From Candidatus Uhrbacteria bacterium (GTDB lineage: Bacteria; Patescibacteriota; Patescibacteriia; UBA9934; UBA9568), in the NCBI GenBank assembly GCA_003497135.1, contig DNKR01000019.1:1-8490 (forward strand): a stretch of DNA of 8,490 bases. Reading direction: 5' to 3'. This document shows positions 6,971 through 8,490 of the stretch, in pieces (the first letter of the stretch is position 1; every line of letters starts with the position of its first letter). The position numbers and the translations under genes were made by a program. A model generated the notes under the pieces. It saw nothing but the letters and a program-made list of their open reading frames with translations. It was not told where the DNA came from and made no database searches.

Positions 6971-7404
6971 AAAACGGTTTTGTAAAATTTTTTGCAGTGT
7001 GGCTTGTGATTATCCAAGCAACTGTTGCGGCTGTTTTTGCAGTGTTTTTTTCTCAAGAACAAAATGCTGTTGCAAACATTGGCGCAGGAGTGATGCTGGC
7101 CATGATTATTACAGTCACGCTTCAGCTTTCCATAATGCGTCCGCGTCCGTACAGAGCAAATCATACTGATTCGCGCATAGGCAGGGCAATGGGATTTTCG
7201 TTTCCATCAGGGCATGCGACATTGTCTTTTGCTATCGCAACATCGGTTTTTTTGCAGAATCCGTATTGGGGCGCCTCGCTTGCTGTTTTGGCGCTTGCCA
7301 TAAGCTTGGCAAGAGTAAAAGCGCAGGTGCATTATGTGTCTGATATTGTTGGCGGCTTAATTATTGGAATCGCAGTTCCTATTTTATTGTCAATTTATGC
7401 GTAA
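6967..7404 (+). CDS. PAP2-family membrane phosphatase (PgpB/BcrC-like)
   Basis: Predicted integral membrane phosphatase acting on a lipid phosphate or pyrophosphate; undecaprenyl pyrophosphate or phosphatidylglycerophosphate are likely substrates, but the sequence does not decide. At 145 residues it is short for the family. The three motifs are in order: RPRPYR (58-63) for the first, PSGH at 80-83 with His83, and SLARVKAQVHYVSD (113-126) for SRx5Hx3D, giving Arg116, nucleophile His122 and Asp126. The Lys of the usual Kx6RP is not found: positions 51 and 53 are Thr and Gln. Hydrophobic segments lie at about 6-28, 37-57, 84-96, 101-116 and 127-143. Its ATG overlaps the gpmI stop (ATGA), and its last 8 bases overlap mltG, so it is translated with both. 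The pairing with mltG supports a role in envelope or peptidoglycan metabolism. Confidence 0.9.
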   Translation: MKNGFVKFFAVWLVIIQATVAAVFAVFFSQEQNAVANIGAGVMLAMIITVTLQLSIMRPRPYRANHTDSRIGRAMGFSFPSGHATLSFAIATSVFLQNPYWGASLAVLALAISLARVKAQVHYVSDIVGGLIIGIAVPILLSIYA

Positions 7405-8344
7405 AGCGATTTTTTTCTTAATAATTTTTGCAATTGCAGCATACTCGCTCTACGCTTTGTTTTTGATGTATTTGATCCAGCCGAAAATTGATTCTGCATC
7501 ACAGATATTTACTGTTGAACAAGGCGATGTTGCGAATGAAATCGCTTTGCGTCTTGCAGAACAAGGTATAATAAAAAATAAATTTATTTTTAATGCTTTT
7601 GTTTTAATTTCAAAAAAGCAGAATAAATTGCAAGCAGGCGCATTTGAATTGATTCCTGGCATGAGCTACGGCAAGATTTTATACACTCTTGCCAATCCAA
7701 TATCAAACGAAAAAACAATAACTATTCTTGAGGGCTGGACAGTGCGCGAGATTGGCGAGTATCTTGAAAAACAAGGGCTCGTTGATGCAAAAGAATGGAA
7801 CGCGTTAGCAGATGGATCTGAAGGCTATCTTTTTCCTGACACTTATCGCGTTTTTGCTGATTCAACTGCGCAAGATATAGAAAATAAGCTATTGGCCGGA
7901 TTTGATGCGCGCGTTGATGAGAGCTTGCGCGCAAAAATTTTATCGCAAGGCAAAACGCTTGAGGATATTGTTATTCTCGCTTCAATTATTGAGCGCGAAG
8001 TCAGGGCGCCGGAAGATCGTAAAATAGTTTCCGGTATATTTTGGAACCGTTTGAATTTGGGAATGGCTTTGCAAGCGGATTCAACTGTCAATTACATAAC
8101 AGGAAAAAACGATCCGTCAATTACGCTTATTGATCGCGACATTGACAGTCCATACAACACCTATAAATACAAAGGCCTTCCGCCCGGCCCAATATGCAAT
8201 CCGGGCCTTGATTCTATTTTATCAGCGATTGAGCCAGCAGAAACCGATTATATGTATTTTTTGACTGATCAAGAGGGTAAGGTGTATTACGCAAAGACAT
8301 TTGATGGGCACATTTTGAACAAACAAAAATATCTGGATAACTAA
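7397..8344 (+). CDS. mltG: Endolytic murein transglycosylase MltG (YceG-like)
   Basis: Membrane-anchored lytic transglycosylase that cuts nascent peptidoglycan strands and so sets glycan length. The ATG at 7397 is chosen because it puts MRKAIFF at the head of a single N-terminal membrane segment (residues about 4-28). An upstream in-frame TTG at 7364 would add 11 residues from within the PAP2 gene and is less likely. The 315-residue product then has a LysM-like part (FTVEQGDVANEIALRL, about 38-53, through AGAFELIPGMS), ILEGWTVREI (110-119), EGYLFPDTY (142-150), the catalytic LASIIERE with Glu199 (equivalent to E. coli Glu218), NRLNLGMALQADSTVNY, and SPYNTYKYKGLPPGPI (251-266). LQADST has Ser where DPT is usual. 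The gene begins inside the PAP2 stop region (8-base overlap), has no Shine-Dalgarno sequence, and ends within a terminator stem. It is the last gene of the run. Confidence 0.94.
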   Translation: MRKAIFFLIIFAIAAYSLYALFLMYLIQPKIDSASQIFTVEQGDVANEIALRLAEQGIIKNKFIFNAFVLISKKQNKLQAGAFELIPGMSYGKILYTLANPISNEKTITILEGWTVREIGEYLEKQGLVDAKEWNALADGSEGYLFPDTYRVFADSTAQDIENKLLAGFDARVDESLRAKILSQGKTLEDIVILASIIEREVRAPEDRKIVSGIFWNRLNLGMALQADSTVNYITGKNDPSITLIDRDIDSPYNTYKYKGLPPGPICNPGLDSILSAIEPAETDYMYFLTDQEGKVYYAKTFDGHILNKQKYLDN

Positions 8345-8376
8345 AACACCCCTCGGCAAAGCCAACGGGTGTTTTT
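8343..8376. terminator. Intrinsic terminator of the gene run, possibly bidirectional
   Basis: AAAACACCC at 8343-8351 pairs over nine bases with GGGTGTTTT starting at 8367. The loop has its own small GGC/GCC stem around AAA (8355-8357 and 8361-8363). The 3' arm ends in TGTTTTT, the T-run of an intrinsic terminator. The 5' arm's A-run overlaps the mltG stop codon. On the opposite strand the same stem also ends in TTTT, so it may stop transcription from both sides, as is common between convergent genes; the gene beyond is not in the window. Confidence 0.8.
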
Positions 8377-8400
8377 GGGACATGAGAGAGCTATGTCCCA
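8376..8400. other. Hairpin directly after the terminator
   Basis: TGGGACAT (8376-8383) pairs perfectly over eight bases with ATGTCCCA (8393-8400) around the nine-base loop GAGAGAGCT. It begins at the last T of the mltG terminator T-run and has no T-run of its own, so it is not a standard terminator. It may be part of a structured 3' end, a leader of a downstream RNA, or a repeat. No function is recognised. Confidence 0.55.
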
Positions 8401-8435
8401 TCTAAATCCGCGAATGTTTCACGAACTTGGATGGG

Positions 8436-8471
8436 GCAGTGAGAGTCCTCCGGGATCTCACTGCTCGTTTT
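8436..8471 (+). terminator. Second terminator-like hairpin near the window end
   Basis: GCAGTGAGA (8436-8444) pairs exactly with TCTCACTGC (8456-8464). Inside it, TCC at 8446-8448 can pair with GGA at 8453-8455 after skipping one G, lengthening the stem. The tail TCGTTTT follows, a weak T-run, and a longer T-run begins at 8485. The 3' arm ATCTCACTGC also occurs in the repeat element at 3987-3996. It may be a back-up terminator, a decayed relative of that repeat, or part of a leader for a gene beyond the window. Confidence 0.5.
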
Positions 8472-8490
8472 GAAGGGTTGAATGTTTTTT

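Noticed and set aside
6571..7164. Long reverse-strand frame opposite the gpmI end and PAP2 start
   Set aside because: It opposes conserved catalytic motifs of two real genes and its own translation shows no domain.
7364..7396. Longer start for mltG at an in-frame TTG
   Set aside because: The ATG at 7397 gives a standard N-terminal anchor and an 8-base overlap; the extra 11 residues are encoded within the PAP2 gene and add nothing family-like.
8393..8473. ATG-initiated 26-codon reading frame after mltG, considered as a leader peptide
   Set aside because: It lies across the arms of two hairpins, lacks a ribosome site and has no run of a regulatory amino acid; chance is the simpler explanation.

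Overview
The window is an 8.2-kb run of eight genes, all on the + strand and tightly packed. It carries most of lower glycolysis, followed by two cell-envelope genes: gap (GAPDH), a small membrane protein, ndh-like (type II NADH:quinone oxidoreductase), pgk, an inverted-repeat element, eno, gpmI (Mn-dependent phosphoglycerate mutase), a PAP2-family phosphatase, and mltG (endolytic transglycosylase). Most junctions are gaps of 3 bases or overlaps of 4 to 19 bases. The exceptions are the 175-bp pgk-eno interval, which holds the repeat, and the 20-bp eno-gpmI gap, which holds a promoter-like sequence. Terminator-like hairpins follow mltG.

The organism looks bacterial with the standard code: TGG encodes Trp, and TGA ends gpmI at the normal family length, so this is not a UGA-recoding lineage. 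No gene has a convincing Shine-Dalgarno sequence. That, together with compact proteins, moderately AT-rich DNA and a glycolytic cluster lacking tpi and pyk, suggests a Patescibacteria/CPR (Parcubacteria-like) genome. This is inference from style, not proven by any marker gene here.

The genes make biochemical sense together. GAPDH makes 1,3-bisphosphoglycerate and NADH. PGK recovers ATP, GpmI converts 3-PG to 2-PG, and enolase makes phosphoenolpyruvate. The membrane flavoprotein between gap and pgk could reoxidise the NADH at the membrane. PAP2 and MltG act at the cytoplasmic membrane, probably in lipid-carrier or lipid phosphate removal and in peptidoglycan strand release.

The points most worth a second look are: a PGK with substitutions at usually invariant active-site positions in both lobes (Arg to Asp in SHxGxP, Asp to Ser in NDAFG, Asp to Asn in GGGDT); a REPIN-like 136-bp element of two facing hairpin units between pgk and eno; a perfect 22-bp palindrome inside gpmI; an internal promoter that would give gpmI an almost leaderless mRNA; and a series of hairpins after mltG. 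Most genes are ordinary members of known families, and I found no clear new multi-gene system.
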